A DNA stretch of 63,950 nucleotides from Microvirga sp. (GCA_029266525.1 JAQSWQ010000024.1:1-63950), one strand, 5' to 3'. Shown: positions 25,502 through 34,909, numbered from the stretch's first letter. Notes: a model not told the origin generated them from the sequence alone. Numbers and translations: made by a program.

Positions 25502-27398
25502 ACTCCGGGATCGCCGCCTCGAGCACCGCCTCCGCGGCGGCCCGGTCGCCGGCTTTCACGGCCTGATCGAGACGTTTCAGCCAGCGCTCCACTTGTGGCC
25601 GATCGGCGAAGACCGGCTTTGCAGCCATGACACCCTCGATGCCCGTCTCGGTCATCGGCTCCTCGCGTGCGAAGAGAATCTCGTGCAGGCGCTCGCCCGG
25701 TCTGGCGCCGGTGATCTCGATCTCCACCTCCTCGCCCGGCTCGAAACCCGCGATGCGGATCATGCGCTCGGCGAGTTCGTAGATGCGGACGGGCTGACCC
25801 ATCTTGAGAACATAGACGGCCGCGCGCTCCTCGTGGTCGCCGGGCGCGGCGCCGCGGCCTTCGGTATCAGCGTGGGAGGCGGCGGTGAGCACGAGATCGG
25901 CGGCCTCGCGCGTCGTCATGAAGTAGCGGACCATGTCGCGGTCGGTGACGGTCACCGGGCCGCCGCGGGCGATCTGCAGCTTGAATTTCGGCACGACCGA
26001 GCCGACCGAGCCGAGCACGTTGCCGAAGCGCACGGCGGTGATGCGGGTCGCGTCTGGTCGCCCGACGAGCTCCGCGTCGAGCGCCTGGGCGTAGATTTCC
26101 GAGAAACGCTTCGTGGCACCGAGCATCGAGACGGGATCGATCGCCTTGTCGGTCGAAATGACCACCACGGCTCGCGCGCCGGCCTCGACCGCGGCATCTA
26201 AGACGTTGACCGAGCCGAAGACATTGGTCTTCACGCCCTCGCCCCAGTCGCGCTCGAGATAGGGTACCTGCTTCAGCGCCGCCGAGTGAAAGACGATGTC
26301 AGGCTTGAACGCGCCGACAACCTCGAACATCCGGGCGCGGTCCCGGATGTCGCCGATCACGCCTTCGACCTTGGTGTCGCTCGACGTCAGCGGCCGCTCC
26401 TCGATGACCCCATGGAGCGCCGGCTCCGAACTTTCGACGACGAGCACGTCGCTCGCACCGAAAGCGGCCGCGCGGGCGCAGATCTCGCTTCCGATCGAGC
26501 CGCCGCCGCCGGTCACGAGCACGCGCTTGCCGCGGATGAATTTCTCGAGACGCTCGCGATCGATCGTGACAGTGTCGCGCAAGAGCAGATCCTCGATCTC
26601 GAGAGGAGCAAGCTCGGCATCGCGCATGCCCTCGCCGAGGCTCGTGACGCGGACGAGGGGTAGGCCGAGCTTGCGGGCTCGGGCAATGAGGTCCTCCGGA
26701 TGCGCGTCGGGGGCGAGTGCCGACGGCGTCGCGACGAGACGTCGGATCACGATCCCTCGCTCCTGGAGATCCTGCGTAACCTGCTCGAGCTCGGCGAAGG
26801 TCCCGAGCACGGGCACCCCGCGAAGCGACTGTCCGCGCTCGGTCGCGCGCGGCGAGAGGATGCCACGAGGCCGCAGCTTCTTCACCGTGCCGAGCTCGAC
26901 GGCCCTGAGGATGACCTCGACGTCGGTCGCGCGCCCGAGGAGCAGCGTGGGAGTCGCACCCTCGCGCTCGACGGTCTGCCGCGAGCGGGCGTATTTGAGG
27001 TAGCGATAGGCGAGGCGCGGGCCGCCGAGCAGCGCGATCTGGACGAGCCAGTACAGCGCGATCGCGATCTTCCCGAAGAAGTAGATGCCGTAGAAGACCG
27101 GCGAGACCAGCACGTAGTCGACGACAAGCAGCGCGAGCGCCAGCACCGTCGAGGCACGGAAGATATTGGCGAGGTCGGGAAGCGAGGCGAAGCGCCATTT
27201 CGATTGGTACAGCGCGAAGTACCAATAGACCAACCCGGCGAAGGGCACGAAGAGCGGCAGGAAGGTCGGCAGGTATCTGATGCGCTCGTCGAACGGCTCG
27301 CCGTCGAATCGCACGACCAGCGTCAGAAGCACGGCGAGCGCCGTCGCCACGAGATCGTGGAGGACGATCGCTAGCTTCTTGAGACCTTGCTTGCTCAT
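25335..27398 (-). CDS. CapD/FlaA1-type nucleoside-diphosphate sugar 4,6-dehydratase
   Basis: A 687-residue membrane-anchored polysaccharide biosynthesis protein. Four N-terminal helices (about residues 10-130) are followed by a CoA-binding-like domain and a dehydratase domain with VTGGGGSIGSEICARAA for NAD, and STDKAIDPVSMLGATK, where the usual catalytic Tyr is replaced by Met as in other WbpM/CapD enzymes. It makes 4-keto-6-deoxy sugar nucleotides. The recognisable domain ends near residue 636; the last 51 residues are a Pro/Ala-rich tail antisense to the end of the epimerase gene. Confidence 0.88.
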   Translation of the reverse strand: MSKQGLKKLAIVLHDLVATALAVLLTLVVRFDGEPFDERIRYLPTFLPLFVPFAGLVYWYFALYQSKWRFASLPDLANIFRASTVLALALLVVDYVLVSPVFYGIYFFGKIAIALYWLVQIALLGGPRLAYRYLKYARSRQTVEREGATPTLLLGRATDVEVILRAVELGTVKKLRPRGILSPRATERGQSLRGVPVLGTFAELEQVTQDLQERGIVIRRLVATPSALAPDAHPEDLIARARKLGLPLVRVTSLGEGMRDAELAPLEIEDLLLRDTVTIDRERLEKFIRGKRVLVTGGGGSIGSEICARAAAFGASDVLVVESSEPALHGVIEERPLTSSDTKVEGVIGDIRDRARMFEVVGAFKPDIVFHSAALKQVPYLERDWGEGVKTNVFGSVNVLDAAVEAGARAVVVISTDKAIDPVSMLGATKRFSEIYAQALDAELVGRPDATRITAVRFGNVLGSVGSVVPKFKLQIARGGPVTVTDRDMVRYFMTTREAADLVLTAASHADTEGRGAAPGDHEERAAVYVLKMGQPVRIYELAERMIRIAGFEPGEEVEIEITGARPGERLHEILFAREEPMTETGIEGVMAAKPVFADRPQVERWLKRLDQAVKAGDRAAAEAVLEAAIPEFRARRPGYAPAPPAQPASRPAEPSRAPAAPLGSPRAIQPAAQTPVLVRAPGTQLP

Positions 27399-27463
27399 GG
27401 AACCGGCTGCGTATCCGTCGCGCCCTCCCGGTTGTCAATAAAACCGGGGCAGCGGGAAGGGCA

Positions 27464-27892
27464 TCAGGAGACTTGGGCGCGGCTTGCGTCCGCAGCGGCC
27501 TCGATCGCCTCCATGTCGGCGTCGGAGAGGCCGAAATGATGGCCGATCTCATGCACCAGCACGTGGGTTACGAGCCCGCCGAGCGTCTCCTCGTGCTCGG
27601 CCCAATAGTCCAGGATCGGCCGCCGGTAGAGCCAGATCATATTCGGGAACTGTCCCGTCCCCAGGGAGGATCCGCCCTGCGCGAGGCCAAGCCCCCGAAA
27701 AAGGCCGAGGAGGTCGAAGGGGCTGTCGTAGCCCATCTCGCGCAAGGTCTCGTCATCCGGGAAGTCCTCGACCCGCACGACCACGCCGTCGCAGAGCCTG
27801 CGGAAGCGCGCGGGAAGACGCCTGAACGCCGCCTCGGCGAGCTCCTCGAACTCGCTGAGCGAAGGCGCTTGCAAGGAAGCCCAATCCATCAT
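27464..27892 (-). CDS. Small zincin-like metallopeptidase (DUF1025/PF06262 type)
   Basis: A 142-residue protein with the zinc motif VHEIGHHFGLSD (HExxH plus a third ligand) near the C terminus. The arrangement FPNMIWLYRRPIL...THVLVHEIGHH matches the small bacterial metallopeptidase family PF06262. Its targets are not known. Two adjacent ATG codons at 27890-27892 and 27887-27889 are both possible starts. It lies 16 nt from the next minus-strand gene. Confidence 0.87.
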   Translation of the reverse strand: MMDWASLQAPSLSEFEELAEAAFRRLPARFRRLCDGVVVRVEDFPDDETLREMGYDSPFDLLGLFRGLGLAQGGSSLGTGQFPNMIWLYRRPILDYWAEHEETLGGLVTHVLVHEIGHHFGLSDADMEAIEAAADASRAQVS

Positions 27893-27908
27893 TGTCAGGC
27901 GCGCCCGC

Positions 27909-28172
27909 TCACCACCACTTGGCCTGCACGCCCAGCCAGTATGTGAGCGCGACGACTCCAAGCAGCGAGAGGGTGCGCCCGATGCGCCGGCCCCACAGCT
28001 CCGCAGGATCGGTCTTGCCGCCTTCCCCGGCTCCGATCGCATCCTTGGCTGCGAAATGATCGCTGACGCGCCGCGCCGAGCGAGCGAGCGCGGACGAGCC
28101 GATCGTCTCCGAGTCGCGCGCCACGCTCTCCAGCGCTTCGCGCGATTGCTTCTGCCGGTCGTCTTCGGTCAT
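27909..28172 (-). CDS. Small single-pass membrane protein
   Basis: An 87-residue protein with a polar, charged N-terminal two thirds and one C-terminal membrane helix (TLSLLGVVALTYWLGVQAKWW, preceded by RR). This is tail-anchored topology. I do not recognise the family. It lies directly upstream of the zincin gene on the same strand, so they are probably cotranscribed. Confidence 0.65.
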   Translation of the reverse strand: MTEDDRQKQSREALESVARDSETIGSSALARSARRVSDHFAAKDAIGAGEGGKTDPAELWGRRIGRTLSLLGVVALTYWLGVQAKWW

Positions 28173-28345
28173 GGCGTTTCCCCGCCGCGGACCTACACGG
28201 CTTCTCGCCCCTGATCCAGGAGATCTGCGATGCGTGCTTCCGCGCACCTCGCTTCGGTCTGCGATGCGGCACATTCGCTTCCATCAAGCACGGGCTGCCC
28301 CACCCCGGCTCGGTCGACGAGACGGCCCACCAGAGGAGATCGACC

Positions 28346-28594
28346 ATGAAGAAGCTCACCACGCTGGCCATCGCCGCTGTCGCCGCGCTCGGCGCCGCTT
28401 CCCTCTCCGCACCCGCCACCGCCAAGGGCTTCCACGGCGGCGGCTTCAAGGGCGGCGGGTTCCACAGGCATCATGGCCATTGGGGCCACCGCCGGCACTT
28501 CGGCTGGGGCTACGGCGTCTACGGGATTCCGGTCGCCTACGGCGGCTGCTTCTGGAAGCGCAGCTACTACGGGCTCGTGAAGGTTTGCTACTGA
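28346..28594 (+). CDS. Small secreted Gly/His-rich protein
   Basis: An 82-residue precursor. A clear signal peptide (MKKLTTLAIAAVAALGAASL, cleavage near APATA-K) is followed by a mature part of Gly-Gly-Phe and His-rich runs (FHGGGFKGGGFHRHHGHWGH) and two cysteines near the end. Such small His/Gly-rich exported proteins are common in Hyphomicrobiales; function is unknown and metal binding is only a guess. GAGGAG lies 7 nt before the ATG and a strong terminator follows. Confidence 0.8.
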   Translation: MKKLTTLAIAAVAALGAASLSAPATAKGFHGGGFKGGGFHRHHGHWGHRRHFGWGYGVYGIPVAYGGCFWKRSYYGLVKVCY

Positions 28595-28618
28595 GCCGCA
28601 CCAACCGAACGACACGGC

Positions 28619-28648
28619 GCGGCCGCCGATGGGCGGCCGCTTTCGTTT
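28619..28648 (+). terminator. Rho-independent terminator
   Basis: GCGGCCGCC (28619-28627), loop GATG, GGCGGCCGC (28632-28640), then TTTCGTTT: a perfect 9-bp GC stem followed by a U-rich tract, 24 nt past the small secreted protein gene. It is also 7 nt from the stop of the converging OmpA-like gene. Confidence 0.85.
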
Positions 28649-28654
28649 GAATGC

Positions 28655-29674
28655 TCAGCGCTCGGTCAGTTTGAGTTCGATGCGCCGGTTGCGGGCGTAG
28701 GCTTCGTCGGTGGTGGCCGGATCCAGGGGCTGGAACTCGCCGAACCCCGCCGCGACGAGACGCTGCGGCGGGATGCCCTTGGAGATCAGGTATTCGACCA
28801 CCGCGATCGCGCGGGCGGCCGAGAGCGCCCAGTTCGAGCGGAATTGCGGCGTGTTGATCGGACGCACGTCCGTGTGACCGTCGACCCGCAGGACCCAGGG
28901 GATGTCGGGCGGGATCTGACGTTCGAGCTCGACCAGAAGGGCCGCGATACGGTCGAGCTCAGGCATCGCCTCCACCTTGAGGGCCGCTTGGCCGCGCTCG
29001 AAGAAGAGCTCGGACTGGAACACGAACCGGTCGCCGACAATGCGCACGTCGGTGCGGTTGCCGAGGATCTGGCGCAGCCGGCCGAAGAAATCCGAGCGAT
29101 AGCGGGCAAGCTCCTGCACGCGTTGCGCCAGCGCCACATTGAGCCGGCTGCCGAGATCGGCGATGCGGGCTTGGCTTTCCTTGTCCCGGCTCTCGGAGAC
29201 CGCGAGAGCTTCCTCGAGGGCGGCGAGCTGGCGGCGCATCGCCGCGATCTGCTGGTTCAGGAGCTCGACCTGGGAGAGCGCGCGGGCCGTCGCCTGCTTC
29301 TCGCTTTCGAGCGCCGCGCCGAGCTGGCCCGCGCGCTGGTCCGCCGCGGAGCCTGCCTCGAGCATGCCTTGGAGCCGCCCGCGATCGGCCTCGGTCGAGC
29401 GAAGCGTGGTCTGCAGCCCGGTCACGTTCTCCTCGAGGCTGCGCCGGGTCGAGCGCTCGAGCGCAAGAAGGTCGGTCAGCTCCGAGATCTGACGGTTCAG
29501 CCGCTCGAGCGCCGTCTCCTGGGTCGAGATTTCCCGCGCGAGGAAGAACTGCCCTAGCATGAAGACCGAGAGCAGGAAGACGATCGAGAGGAGCAAAGTC
29601 GAGAGCGCGTCGACGAAGCCCGGCCAGTAGTTGATGCTGCGGTCGCGGCGCGCCGCGCCGAGGGCGCCGGCCAT
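28655..29674 (-). CDS. MotB/OmpA-like peptidoglycan-binding protein
   Basis: A 339-residue inner-membrane protein with one helix at about 24-46 preceded by an aspartate (WPGFVDALSTLLL) in the place of the MotB proton-binding Asp. Then come about 150 residues of coiled coil (alternating Leu/Glu/Gln) and a C-terminal OmpA domain (VDGHTDVRPI, NWALSAARAI, NRRIELKL). It pairs with the MotA/ExbB-like protein; ATG and the neighbour's TGA overlap by one base. Together they should form a proton-driven unit anchored to peptidoglycan. No flagellar genes are nearby. Confidence 0.85.
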   Translation of the reverse strand: MAGALGAARRDRSINYWPGFVDALSTLLLSIVFLLSVFMLGQFFLAREISTQETALERLNRQISELTDLLALERSTRRSLEENVTGLQTTLRSTEADRGRLQGMLEAGSAADQRAGQLGAALESEKQATARALSQVELLNQQIAAMRRQLAALEEALAVSESRDKESQARIADLGSRLNVALAQRVQELARYRSDFFGRLRQILGNRTDVRIVGDRFVFQSELFFERGQAALKVEAMPELDRIAALLVELERQIPPDIPWVLRVDGHTDVRPINTPQFRSNWALSAARAIAVVEYLISKGIPPQRLVAAGFGEFQPLDPATTDEAYARNRRIELKLTER

Positions 29675-30657
29675 CAGCCGATCCTCTCGCGCGAAAGCCG
29701 CTCCAGAATCTGCTTGAGCTCCTTCTCGCGGGCGGCCTGCGCCTCGACCCAGTCGCGAATCATCTGCTGCTCGGCCCGCATGTGCTGGACGAGACCCTGG
29801 ATGCCCTCGGCGAGGTTCGCCATGGCCTGCGTCGCGGCGCGCCCGCCGGCGCCGTCATGCATCGCCGCGGTGAGCTTGTTCAGCGCGAGAGCAACCTCGG
29901 GCGAGGCCCCGGGATGAACCAGATCGGTGCCGACCGCGTCCGTCGTCGCCTGTGCAAGCCAGTCCTCGAGTTCCGTGTAGAAGCGGCTCTGCGCCTGCCC
30001 GGCCTGGAGGTCGAGGAAGCCGAGCACGAGCGAGCCGGCGAGCCCGAAGAGCGAGGCCGAGAAGGAAAGCCCCATGCCGGCGAGCGGCGCTGCAAGCCCG
30101 CTTTTCAGCTCCTCAAAGAGCAGGGAAGCATCGGCTCCGGTGCGCATGGACTGGATCACCCGCCCCACTGAGCTCACCGTCTCGATCAGCCCCCAGAAGG
30201 TGCCGAGCAGGCCGAGGAAGATCAGGAGGCCGGCGAGATAGCGCACGAGTTCGCGGCTCTCGTCGAGCCGGGCCGCGATCGAATCGAGGAGGGAGCGGGT
30301 CGTGGCGACCGAAAGCCCAGCCCGGCTCGCGCGGTTGCCGATCAGCGCCGCCATCGGCGCGAGCAGCGCCGGCTGCTGATGCGGGGTGTACTCCTCCTCC
30401 ACCCGGCCGAGCTCGTTCACCCAGCGCACCTCGCGAAAGAGGCGCCCGACCTGCCGGATGGCCAGGATGATGCCGATGAACAGCACTCCGACGATCACCC
30501 CGTTGAGCCCGGGGTTAGCTAGGAAGGCGCTCCAGATCGGCTTGTAGAGGATGAAGACCAGAAATCCCGCGAGCACCAGGAACACGGCCATGCGGACGAG
30601 ATGGATTCGCGGCGGCGTGAGCGGCCGCGTCCGGGCGATTTCGTTTCTCGTCAGCAT
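29674..30657 (-). CDS. MotA/TolQ/ExbB-like proton channel protein
   Basis: A 327-residue protein with four helices (about 23-43, 52-71, 140-163 and 190-215). The TolQ/ExbB core is recognisable in LLIFLGLLGTFWGLIETV and GLAAPLAGMGLSFSASLFGL. The C terminus is a helical cytoplasmic tail ending AREKELKQILERLSRERIG. It is the upstream partner of the MotB/OmpA-like gene. The pair resembles flagellar stators, TolQR and ZorAB in plan; no partner tells which process it drives. Confidence 0.87.
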   Translation of the reverse strand: MLTRNEIARTRPLTPPRIHLVRMAVFLVLAGFLVFILYKPIWSAFLANPGLNGVIVGVLFIGIILAIRQVGRLFREVRWVNELGRVEEEYTPHQQPALLAPMAALIGNRASRAGLSVATTRSLLDSIAARLDESRELVRYLAGLLIFLGLLGTFWGLIETVSSVGRVIQSMRTGADASLLFEELKSGLAAPLAGMGLSFSASLFGLAGSLVLGFLDLQAGQAQSRFYTELEDWLAQATTDAVGTDLVHPGASPEVALALNKLTAAMHDGAGGRAATQAMANLAEGIQGLVQHMRAEQQMIRDWVEAQAAREKELKQILERLSRERIG

Positions 30658-30737
30658 GCCGGGGTCACTTTGGCGGCTGCACCGGTCGCGTCAAGCGGCG
30701 CCGCGGCTTGTGCGCAAGCGTGACGCGAGGATGGCGC

Positions 30738-31532
30738 TCAACGGTTCGCGCCTCGCAAGAGCGCGACGAGCTCGCGATGAAGCAGCTCGTTCCCACAGGC
30801 GACCGAGCGGGCCGTGACGGGATCGCTCCCGCCGTCCGCGTCCGAGACGAAGCCTCCCGCCTCGCGCAGGATCACGATCCCCGCTGCAAGATCCCATGAA
30901 TTGAGGCCGCGCTCCCAATAGGCGTCGGCCCGGCCGCAGGCGACGAAGGCGAGATCGAGCGCGGCAGCGCCGAGCCGCCTCAAGCCCCCGACCGCCGGCA
31001 TCACGGCCGATAGTTCCTTGATGAATTGTGGATGGTTGCCGCGCCCGACATGCGGCAGGCCGCAGATGACGAGCGCATCGACCATCTCGCGCCGCGCGGC
31101 GACCCGGATGCGCCGGTTGTTGAGAAAGGCGCCCTTGCCCTTCTCGGCGATGAACATCTCGTCATAGGCGGGATTGTAGATCACGCCGGCCACCATCTGG
31201 CCCTCGCGCTCGAGGCCCACCGAGATGCAGAATTGCGGCAGCCCGTGCAGGAAGTTCGTCGTGCCGTCGAGCGGGTCGACGTGCCAGCGATGGCTCTGGT
31301 CGGTCCCCTCGACGACGCCGGCTTCCTCCATGATCAGCCCGTAGTCGGGCCGCGCCTTCTGGAGCGCGTCGCGCAGGATCTGCTCGGCCTTGCGGTCGGC
31401 CGCGGAGACAAAATCGCCGGGGCCCTTGCGCGAGACCTGCAGGTTCTCGACCTCCCCGAAATCGCGCTTGAGCGAACGCGCCGCCTTGAGCACGGCGTCG
31501 GTCATCACGGTCATGAGCGGCGAGCGGATCAT
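30738..31532 (-). CDS. suhB: Inositol-1-monophosphatase (SuhB-like)
   Basis: A 264-residue enzyme of the IMPase family. The metal-binding motifs are seen as MEEAG, DPLDGTTNFLHGLP and SWDLAAGIVILREAGG. It hydrolyses inositol phosphate or related sugar phosphates; in many bacteria SuhB also takes part in rRNA antitermination. ATG 31532 is the family start. It is separated from hrcA by 100 nt on the same strand. Confidence 0.92.
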   Translation of the reverse strand: MIRSPLMTVMTDAVLKAARSLKRDFGEVENLQVSRKGPGDFVSAADRKAEQILRDALQKARPDYGLIMEEAGVVEGTDQSHRWHVDPLDGTTNFLHGLPQFCISVGLEREGQMVAGVIYNPAYDEMFIAEKGKGAFLNNRRIRVAARREMVDALVICGLPHVGRGNHPQFIKELSAVMPAVGGLRRLGAAALDLAFVACGRADAYWERGLNSWDLAAGIVILREAGGFVSDADGGSDPVTARSVACGNELLHRELVALLRGANR

Positions 31533-31632
31533 AGTCGGCCTTTGGCGCGGCGAGCGGCGCGGTGGAATCGAGCGAGGGAGGGGATGCGCGGCAATAGCGA
31601 GGGCGCCCCGCAAAGTCCAACGAAGGCGGACG

Positions 31633-32727
31633 CTAGCGACCGGCTTCGAGAATCCGCGACACCACCTTCGCCGTGTAGTCGACCATCGGGACGATGCGCG
31701 CGTAGTTGAGCCGCGTCGGGCCGATCACGCCGAGCACGCCGACGATCTTCTGCGAGGAATCGCGGAACGGCGCGGCGATCATCGAGGAGCCGGACAGCGA
31801 GAACAGCTTATTCTCCGAGCCGATGAAGATGCGGACCCCATCCGCCCCCTCGGCGCGCGTGAGGAGCTCGATCACGTCCGTCTGCGTCTCGAGGTCCGCA
31901 AAGAGGAGGCGGATTCGATCGAGATCCTCGACTGCCCTGAGGTCTTCCAGGAGATTGGCCTGGCCGCGCACGATGAGGTGGCGGGCGTCGGCCGATCCGG
32001 AGGAGGTCGCGACCCCGGCTTCGACGAGCCGCGCCGTGATCGCATCGAGCTCGCGCTCCATCTCGGTTCGGCGCGCCTCGAGATCGGCCTTGATCTCGCC
32101 GAGGGTGCGGCCGCGGATGCGGGCGTTGAGGAAGTTCGCCGCCTCGGTCAGCGCAGAGGGCGGCAGGCCTGCGGGCAAGTCGAGCAGACGGTTCTCGATC
32201 GAGCCGTCCTCGGAGACGAGGATCACCAAGGCGCGCTCCGGCTCCAGCCGCACGAACTCGACGTGCTTCAGCCGCGCCGTCTGCCTCGAGGTCAGCACGA
32301 CGCCGGCGCCGCGCGACACGCCGGACAACAGGGTCGAGGCCTCGGCGAGCGCCGTCTCGATGGTGTGGCCGGTTGCTGCGGCGCGCACCTGCGCCTCAAC
32401 CCGCTCGCGGTCCTCGGCCCCAAGGTCGCCGATCTCGAGCATGGCGTCGACAAAGAAGCGCAGGCCGCTCTCGGTCGGAAGCCGCCCGGCGCTGGTGTGC
32501 GGCGCATAGATCAGCCCGGCATGCTCGAGATCGGCCATGACGTTGCGCACCGAGGCCGGCGAAAGTGTCATCGGAATGATGCGGGAGATGTTACGTGAGC
32601 CGACCGGCTCGCCGGTCGCGAGGTAGCTCTCGACGATCTGGCGGAAGATCTCGCGCGAGCGCTCGTTCAGCTCCGCGATGGCGCGGGCCTGGGTCGGCAA
32701 GGGCAGCGGATTCGGCGGCGCGTTCAT
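31633..32727 (-). CDS. hrcA: Heat-inducible transcription repressor HrcA
   Basis: A 364-residue repressor that binds CIRCE operators of chaperone genes when stabilised by GroEL. The N-terminal winged helix is seen in [20 protein letters not shown] and [19 protein letters not shown], followed by [16 protein letters not shown]; the C terminus is the typical [23 protein letters not shown]. grpE, often its neighbour, is not adjacent, and I see no CIRCE sequence (TTAGCACTC-N9-GAGTGCTAA) in front of the gene. Confidence 0.95.
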   Translation of the reverse strand: MNAPPNPLPLPTQARAIAELNERSREIFRQIVESYLATGEPVGSRNISRIIPMTLSPASVRNVMADLEHAGLIYAPHTSAGRLPTESGLRFFVDAMLEIGDLGAEDRERVEAQVRAAATGHTIETALAEASTLLSGVSRGAGVVLTSRQTARLKHVEFVRLEPERALVILVSEDGSIENRLLDLPAGLPPSALTEAANFLNARIRGRTLGEIKADLEARRTEMERELDAITARLVEAGVATSSGSADARHLIVRGQANLLEDLRAVEDLDRIRLLFADLETQTDVIELLTRAEGADGVRIFIGSENKLFSLSGSSMIAAPFRDSSQKIVGVLGVIGPTRLNYARIVPMVDYTAKVVSRILEAGR

Positions 32728-32787
32728 GCGAGGCTCGTCAGCCGACGATTATGTGCTGAAGCGGGGCCGGTTGGGCAAGCGGGACCA

Positions 32788-33816
32788 TCAGCGCCGATAG
32801 ATCCGGTCGAGGACGCGGGCGATCTCGACGAGACGCTCGGCCTCGATCGAGAAGCGCTCGCCTGCCGCAAGGCGCATCGCCCAATCCGCCGCCGCACGCC
32901 CGCCCCACGCATCCGGCGGAACGCTGAGCGTCTCGCGTGCCGTGCCGCGGTAGCGCTCGGCGGTGAAATCGTAGAACGACCCGTCGACATTGCGCAGCGC
33001 CGCCCCGCCGCCGGTGCCGTAGAAGGCGGCGGAGATGATCGCATCGCACCCCGCCTGGAGGCGCCAGGAACAGGCAAGCCGCACCGAAGCCCCCGTCGAG
33101 AGCCCGAGTTCGGCGACTGCGTAATCCTCGACGTCGTGGTCGCCCGGCCCAAGCGGCGCGCCCGCGGCGAAGAGCTTCGACGAGACCGCCCGCACCTCGG
33201 GGAAATCGAGCGTCCACAGGGCGAGATCGACGAGGTGGACGCCGAGATCCATCACGCAGCCGCCGCCGGACAGCGCCGGGTCGTAGAACCACGGCTTATC
33301 CGGGCCGTAGGCGTTGTGGAACACGAGGTCGACGGCGTAGATCCGCCCGAGCTCGCCCGCGCGGACGATCTCGGCGATGCGCCGCATGCCCGCGGTGAAT
33401 CGGTAGGAGAGGTCAACGGCGAGAAGCCGGTCGGCCGCGCGCGCCGCGTCCACGACCGCCCGCGCCTCGGCGGCGGTGCGCCCGAGCGGCTTCTGGCAGA
33501 ACACCGCCGTGCCGGCTTGGAGTGCCCGGATCGACTGCTCGGCATGCATGGCGCTCGGGGTCGCGATCACCACCCCGTCGAGGCCCCTCGCCAGAAGACC
33601 GTCGAGCGTCGAGACGAGCTCCGCGGCGGGCGCGAGCTTGCCCGCCTCGGCCGCCGTTTCGGGCGAGGCGTCGGCGATTCCCGCGACCTCCACCGCGCCG
33701 ATCTCGAGGATCGCCTGCAGGCGGTGGCGCCCGATCCAGCCGACGCCGAGGAAGCCGACGCGCGGCCGTGCGGCCTTCGCTCCCCGCCCCCCGTGACGCG
33801 ACCCCTCGGTCCTCAT
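32788..33816 (-). CDS. Gfo/Idh/MocA-family oxidoreductase
   Basis: A 342-residue NAD(P)-dependent sugar-type oxidoreductase. The Rossmann motif VGFLGVGWIGRHRLQAI is followed by the family segment VFCQKPLGRTAAEARAVV (EKP variant, here QKP) and the C-terminal GGGCVMDLGVHLVDLALW with the catalytic His region. It overlaps the alcohol dehydrogenase gene by 4 nt, so the two probably act in one pathway on a polyol or sugar; the substrate is unknown. Confidence 0.9.
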   Translation of the reverse strand: MRTEGSRHGGRGAKAARPRVGFLGVGWIGRHRLQAILEIGAVEVAGIADASPETAAEAGKLAPAAELVSTLDGLLARGLDGVVIATPSAMHAEQSIRALQAGTAVFCQKPLGRTAAEARAVVDAARAADRLLAVDLSYRFTAGMRRIAEIVRAGELGRIYAVDLVFHNAYGPDKPWFYDPALSGGGCVMDLGVHLVDLALWTLDFPEVRAVSSKLFAAGAPLGPGDHDVEDYAVAELGLSTGASVRLACSWRLQAGCDAIISAAFYGTGGGAALRNVDGSFYDFTAERYRGTARETLSVPPDAWGGRAAADWAMRLAAGERFSIEAERLVEIARVLDRIYRR

Positions 33817-34823
33817 GGCGTGACCAGCGCCTTGAGGAAGCCGTCGGGCCGGTCGCGGGTCATGTCGAGCGCGTCGCCCAAGCGCTCGAGCGGGAAGACA
33901 TGGGTGTAGAGCGGGGTCGGGTCGAACCGGCCGGACGCCACCGCCTCGACCGCCGCGCGCATGCCATCGACATAGACCTTCGGGTCGCGCTCATGGGCGT
34001 TGATCACGTCGAGGCCGCGCCAGTTCCAGAGCTGCATATTGACCTGACGCGGCCCGTCCTGGTGATAGCCCGCCACCACGAGGCGCCCGCGCTCCCGCGT
34101 CAGCTCCGCGGCAAGGTCCAGAGGCCATTGCTTGCCGGCGGCCTCGATCACGCGCTCGCAGAGATCGCCGCTGGTCAGCTCCTTCACGCTCCCGATGATG
34201 GCGTGGTGGTCGTGCATCGGGATCGTCTCGGCGGCGCCAAATGCACGCGCCACCTCAAGCGAGAAGGGCCGGCGGGAGATCGCGATCACGCGGGCGCCGG
34301 CATCCGCCGCAAGCCGCGTCAGGATCGCCCCGAGGAAGCCGACGCCGATGATCGCGACGGTCTGCCCCGCCTCGATGCCGCTTCGCCGGAAGATGTTCAT
34401 GGCGCAGCCGAGCGGCTCGCCCGGGAAGGGCTCGTCGGCAAGCGTCTCGGGCAAAGGCACGACGGCCCAGGCCTCCGCGATGTCGTACTCCGCATAGGCC
34501 TTGTACGAGAGCGCCGCGACGCGCTGCCCGAGCGCCAGGTCCTCGACGTCCTCGCCGACCGCGTCGACAAACCCCCAGCCCTCGTGGCCGAGCGCGCCGG
34601 GCTCGGTCGGGAAGCGCATCCAGTCCGGCCCCGCCCAGGGCGTCAGGTTCGAGGCGCAGACCCCGCAACCTTCGAGCCGCAGCCGCACCTGGCCCGGCCC
34701 CGGCTCCGGCCGCGCGACCTCCTCGATCCGCACCCGGCCCGGACCGGCGAGCGCCGCCGCGCGCATGCTCTGCGCAGTCCCCGGCGCTCCCGCCGCCCCA
34801 TGCGTTCCGATCGCGTTCGCCAT
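33813..34823 (-). CDS. Medium-chain (zinc-type) alcohol dehydrogenase
   Basis: A 336-residue MDR dehydrogenase. The N-terminal GroES-like domain includes CGVCASNLTPW and GHEGWGFVDAVGEDV; the coenzyme domain includes VAIIGVGFLGAILTRLAADAG. The structural-zinc cysteine loop of classical ADHs is missing. GGGAGG lies 6 nt before the ATG. It is the first gene of a two-gene operon with the Gfo/Idh/MocA gene, a pairing typical of sugar or polyol interconversion. Confidence 0.88.
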   Translation of the reverse strand: MANAIGTHGAAGAPGTAQSMRAAALAGPGRVRIEEVARPEPGPGQVRLRLEGCGVCASNLTPWAGPDWMRFPTEPGALGHEGWGFVDAVGEDVEDLALGQRVAALSYKAYAEYDIAEAWAVVPLPETLADEPFPGEPLGCAMNIFRRSGIEAGQTVAIIGVGFLGAILTRLAADAGARVIAISRRPFSLEVARAFGAAETIPMHDHHAIIGSVKELTSGDLCERVIEAAGKQWPLDLAAELTRERGRLVVAGYHQDGPRQVNMQLWNWRGLDVINAHERDPKVYVDGMRAAVEAVASGRFDPTPLYTHVFPLERLGDALDMTRDRPDGFLKALVTP

Positions 34824-34872
34824 CCGGTCCTCCCGTGCGGAGGCCGGACCATTGGCGGCAGGGCCGTGTCAA

Positions 34873-34909
34873 CCCCTCGCCGAAGGGAGAGGGGCTGGGG
34901 TGAGGGACA
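34873..34909. repeat. Degenerate copy of the CTCTCCC/GGGAGAGG repeat
   Basis: CCCCTCGCCGAAGGGAGAGGGG followed by CTGGGGTGAGGG has the same hairpin plus GTGAGGG layout as one half of the element at 5251-5380. It lies in the 163-bp gap between the alcohol dehydrogenase and Ku genes, the normal intergenic location of such repeats. Confidence 0.6.

Noticed and set aside
28655-30657. Zorya anti-phage system (ZorA/ZorB)
   Set aside because: The two proteins share the stator plan, but there is no ZorC, ZorD or ZorE beside them. The neighbours are housekeeping genes (suhB, hrcA).
31633-32727. hrcA-grpE heat-shock operon
   Set aside because: The downstream gene is suhB and no grpE is found within the window.
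32728-32790. CIRCE operator upstream of hrcA
   Set aside because: No TTAGCACTC-N9-GAGTGCTAA or close variant is present in the gap.
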